This document shows, one piece after another, positions 61,311-64,000 of a stretch of 64,000 nucleotides of DNA; the first letter of the stretch is position 1; each line of letters begins with the position of its first letter. The DNA is from [Eubacterium] siraeum (GTDB lineage Bacteria; Bacillota; Clostridia; Oscillospirales; Ruminococcaceae). The translations under genes were made by a program, and so were the position numbers. The stretch is from assembly GCA_025150425.1 (NCBI GenBank), contig CP102281.1, forward strand, positions 620,001-684,000, in the 5' to 3' direction. Under the pieces are notes generated by a model. It was not told the origin of the DNA, did no database searches, and was given only the letters and a program-made list of their open reading frames with translations.

Positions 61311-62691
61311 GTTGGTCTTATAATTAATAAAAAGTCGTGAATCTTTTTATCAAATAAAAATGATTGTTTTTCTAACTATATCATATTTCCACATTTCTTT
61401 CAATTCCTACAGAAAATGTCGTAAAATTATTTCAATGCATTCAATATAGGAGTTGAAAATATGAGAACATACACCCAAGAAGAAAAGCAAGCGGTCATTG
61501 ACCGTGTTATATCCGGTGAGCCGTCTGCACATATCCTTGCTGACACCGGTATACCCAAGAGTACCTTTTACAGTTGGCTACGCATTTACCAAGAGGAACA
61601 AAACGCTGCCAATAGGAGAAAGGTGGACATCCGCAATTTCCATTTACTCGAAAACAAGGTCGCACGTTTGGAGAGCATCGTTGAAATTCTCAAATCTGCA
61701 CCCTGCACGCCGAGAGCGCCATTGAGGCAACGGTTATATGCTGCCGAGCAGCTTTACGGAAAATATAACGTGCACGTGATCTGTGATGCGTTTGACATTC
61801 CCCGAGGAACATTTTATAACCACGTTCTCCGCAACAAGAAAGACAACACGTGGTATGCGAAACGTCGGGAAGAACTACGTCTTCGCATACAGGAGATTTA
61901 CGACGAAAGCAATCAGATCTTCGGTGCCGCTAAAATTGCGGCAGTCATGAAAAGTGAAGGATTCAAAGTCAGCAACGAAATGGTGCGCACGCTTATGCGT
62001 GATATGGGGTTAGTCAGCATTCGTCAGTCGGCGAAAAAATTATACGAGGACGAAGGCCGCAAATACAAAAACCTCCTTAACCAAGAGTTTGACACGTGCA
62101 AACCGAACGAAGTGTGGGTTAGTGATGTTACCTATTTTAAGTACGGCGAAAACGCTTATTATATTTGCGTGATTATCGACCTGTTCTCCCGTATGGTCGT
62201 GGGATATAAGATCAGCAAGACCAACAGCACACAGCTTGTAAAATCAACCTTTCAAATTGCATATAAAGCACGTCAGCCGGATTCAAGTTTGGTTTTCCAT
62301 ACCGACCGTGGCAGCAACTACCGATCCAAAACAATGAATGATTATATGCGGTCACTGCACATCACGCACTCTTTTTCGCGTGCGCACGTGCCGTATGACA
62401 ATTCCGTAATGGAATCGTTCTTTGCTTCTATGAAACGGGAGGAGTTATATCGCACCAAGTATCGCTCGGAATCAGACTTTCGAAGTGCGGTGGACAAGTA
62501 CATGATTTTCTATAATACCAAACGCCCGCACAAGAAATTGCAATACAAGACTCCCGAACAGAAAGAAGAAGAATATGCCTTGAAACTGAAGGATTTCTGA
62601 GACACGTGCAGACAGACTAAAGGGTTCAAAAAGGTTTGTTTTTAATTTTCCGGATTGCCAAATCCGAGTTATTCGTTTTTTAGTCCGACTG
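61311..62691 (+). mobile_element. IS3-family insertion sequence (approximate ends)
   Basis: About 1.38 kb around the transposase. Weakly similar ends: left GTTGGTCTTATAATTAATAA, right (reverse complement) GTCGGACTAAAAAACGAATAA-like. The boundaries are estimates; no clear target duplication was identified. Confidence 0.55.
61461..62600 (+). CDS. IS3-family transposase, single fused frame
   Basis: 379 residues. The N-terminal helix-turn-helix and leucine-zipper-like part (YTQEEKQAVIDRVISGE ... LLENKVARLESIVEIL) corresponds to OrfA; the rest is the OrfB integrase. The DDE residues are in WVSDVTYFKY (Asp), LVFHTDRGSNY (Asp) and NSVMESFFASMKREEL (Glu), with the final NTKRPHKKLQYKTPEQ typical of IS3. 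Most IS3 elements need a -1 frameshift to join OrfA and OrfB; here both are in one frame. Start supported by TAGGAGTTGAAAAT. It appears intact. Confidence 0.93.
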   Translation: MRTYTQEEKQAVIDRVISGEPSAHILADTGIPKSTFYSWLRIYQEEQNAANRRKVDIRNFHLLENKVARLESIVEILKSAPCTPRAPLRQRLYAAEQLYGKYNVHVICDAFDIPRGTFYNHVLRNKKDNTWYAKRREELRLRIQEIYDESNQIFGAAKIAAVMKSEGFKVSNEMVRTLMRDMGLVSIRQSAKKLYEDEGRKYKNLLNQEFDTCKPNEVWVSDVTYFKYGENAYYICVIIDLFSRMVVGYKISKTNSTQLVKSTFQIAYKARQPDSSLVFHTDRGSNYRSKTMNDYMRSLHITHSFSRAHVPYDNSVMESFFASMKREELYRTKYRSESDFRSAVDKYMIFYNTKRPHKKLQYKTPEQKEEEYALKLKDF

Positions 62692-62747
62692 ACAAAAAGA
62701 AAATGCGACCTCGAAAAGCCGCATAAATACTGGATTTTATAATAAAA

Positions 62748-62790
62748 ACACCATTGACTCCGAACTTAAGGGTTCAGATTTCAATGGTGT
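62748..62790 (-). terminator. Terminator of tRNA-Ser
   Basis: ACACCATTGA/TCAATGGTGT outer arms with an internal stem; on the minus strand followed by TTTTATT. Confidence 0.7.
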
Positions 62791-62797
62791 CTTTATA

Positions 62798-62886
62798 TGG
62801 CGGAGAGGAAGGGATTCGAACCCTTGTGGGGTTGCCCCCAAACGGTTTTCAAGACCGCCTCGTTATGACCACTTCGATACCTCTCC
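62798..62886 (-). tRNA. tRNA-Ser (anticodon UGA)
   Basis: Minus-strand cloverleaf with acceptor GGAGAGG/CCTCTCC, encoded CCA, anticodon arm GCGGTCTTGAAAACCGT (TGA anticodon), a long variable arm TTGGGGGCAACCCCAC typical of serine tRNAs, and T-arm GGGTTCGAATCCC. Confidence 0.95.
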
Positions 62887-63003
62887 GTATCGTGCTATGA
62901 TATTATAGCACGGATTTATAGTTTTGTCAACACTTTTTTCGGATTTTTTTTAAATTCCTGCATTTTTGTCCGTAATATCGCTTTCAGACCGAACGGCACT
63001 CAG

Positions 63004-63972
63004 TCAGAGCTTAATGTTACTTCCGAACATTTTAACAAAATCGGGTGCTTTTGCTTTGAAGCATTTTCCGTCAAGATAGGAAAGACAGCCGGCATCGGTA
63101 GTGAATTTAAACTGCAGCTCATAACTGCACAGCGCCTGATATTTGAAACCGTATTTTTTGTTCAGCTTGTTGTTCCCATATTTTCCGTCACCGAGCAGAG
63201 CGTGACCGATATACGCAAGGTGTGCTCTTATCTGATGCGTCCTGCCTGTGAGCAGGTCGACCTTTAACAGCGAGTTTTCGCCGTTGTACGCTATGACCTT
63301 GTACTTTGTCTTTATCGTGAGATTGCTTTTTGTCTTTTTGTCGCTGATTTTTACCGTGTTGGTGTCGCTGTTCTTTTCAAGATATGCGGTAAGCGTTGCG
63401 CTGTCGGGAGTTACCTTACCGCAGGCAATGCACAGATACAGCTTTGTAAGCTCTCTGTCCCTTATCTTCTGATTGAGTATTCTGAGCGATTCGGCATTTT
63501 TCGCCGCAATCACTATACCGCAGGTGTTGCGGTCTATGCGGTTGCACAGTGCCGGAGCAAACGAAAGTTCGTTTTCCGGTCTGTATTCGCCCTTGTGATA
63601 AAGATAGCTCTTGATGCGGTTTATAAGCGTGTCGCTGTCGCCGCTCTCGTCCTCGTGGACTACCATTCCGACAGGCTTATCCACAAGCAGAATGTTTTCG
63701 TCCTCGTAGACAATGTCTATCTTATCGCTTACCGCAGTGAAATCATCGGGGTCCGACTTTGCTTTCGGTATCAGCATTTCATCGGGGATAAACAGCTTTA
63801 TTATGTCGTTTTCCGCAATATGCGTGTCGGGCTTGCATTTCTTGCCGTTTAGCTTTATGCAGTTCTTACGGGCGAGCTTACAAATCTGCCCCTGCCCCAG
63901 CGGAAACGATTTAGACAAAAAGCGGTCAATACGCTGACCGCTGTCGTTTTTTGTAACCTTTATTTCTTTCAT
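63004..63972 (-). CDS. RluA-family 23S rRNA pseudouridine synthase
   Basis: 322 residues. N-terminal S4 RNA-binding domain (about 10-65, QRIDRFLSKSFPLGQGQICK), then the synthase domain with catalytic Asp in ALCNRIDRNTCGIVIAAKN and the conserved GRTHQIRAHLAYIGHALLGD. RluC/RluD-like enzymes convert uridine to pseudouridine in 23S rRNA; the exact site cannot be assigned. The start lies 29 bp inside the window edge; the ribosome site is not obvious. Confidence 0.9.
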   Translation of the reverse strand: MKEIKVTKNDSGQRIDRFLSKSFPLGQGQICKLARKNCIKLNGKKCKPDTHIAENDIIKLFIPDEMLIPKAKSDPDDFTAVSDKIDIVYEDENILLVDKPVGMVVHEDESGDSDTLINRIKSYLYHKGEYRPENELSFAPALCNRIDRNTCGIVIAAKNAESLRILNQKIRDRELTKLYLCIACGKVTPDSATLTAYLEKNSDTNTVKISDKKTKSNLTIKTKYKVIAYNGENSLLKVDLLTGRTHQIRAHLAYIGHALLGDGKYGNNKLNKKYGFKYQALCSYELQFKFTTDAGCLSYLDGKCFKAKAPDFVKMFGSNIKL

Positions 63973-64000
63973 CGGTGGCTCACTTCTGTATTCTTGAAAA

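Overview
The window looks like a chromosomal segment of a low-to-mid GC Firmicute of class Clostridia, most likely an Oscillospirales/Ruminococcaceae gut anaerobe related to [Eubacterium] siraeum or Ruminococcus. This is inference. It rests on the gerA-type germination operon, the AGGAGG ribosome sites, TTGACA-17-TATAAT promoters, several Gly/Ser-rich lipoproteins and the heavy investment in alpha-glucan use. No similarity search was run; functions come from motifs and family knowledge.

Layout. 1-2247: 3' part of a GH3 glycosidase. 2.4-3.6 kb: MarR regulator and YczE-like membrane protein. 4.5-6.6 kb (minus): EF-G-like GTPase. 6.9-10.4 kb: GntR regulator, ABC ATPase and permease. 10.9-19.2 kb: two paralogous orphan sugar-binding lipoproteins around glycogen synthase, a Ca/Na exchanger, a GNAT enzyme and a soluble PocR-domain chemotaxis-like protein. 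19.3-24.3 kb: DUF421/DUF4363 pair divergent from a gerA-B-C germination operon. 25.0-28.0 kb (minus): metNIQ methionine importer behind what looks like a translation-coupled attenuator. 28.2-35.0 kb: TetR regulator and a 2020-residue surface protein. 35.1-41.3 kb: amino-acid importers, an SGNH hydrolase and a three-gene HipB-HipS-HipT toxin-antitoxin module. 41.8-45.1 kb (minus): csoR-copA-copZ copper export. 45.3-59.3 kb: malto-oligosaccharide cluster (LacI, malQ, glgP, malEFG, LacI, extracellular alpha-amylase, pullulanase). 59.5-61.3 kb (minus): ECF sigma and probable anti-sigma. Then an IS3-family element, tRNA-Ser and an RluA-type pseudouridine synthase.

How genes work together. The amylase lipoprotein cuts starch outside the cell and MalEFG imports the products. 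MalQ, GlgP and the signal-less pullulanase process them inside, and GlgA stores surplus as glycogen. No MalK ATPase lies in the window, so a shared one elsewhere is likely. Both LacI genes of the cluster carry reading-frame lesions.

The most unusual material is between genes. Three short non-coding elements share imperfect terminal inverted repeats (CAG...TTGTAGAAAAA / CAG...CTGTCGAAAAA). Each sits between two copies of an entire Rho-independent terminator hairpin of 25-31 bp. They behave like non-autonomous transposons whose target, and whose target duplication, is the terminator hairpin itself. Two further decayed copies of the larger core also lie at 3' ends of genes. The cores contain modular hairpins with compensatory base changes and a nearly invariant 96-nt segment ending in a T-run.
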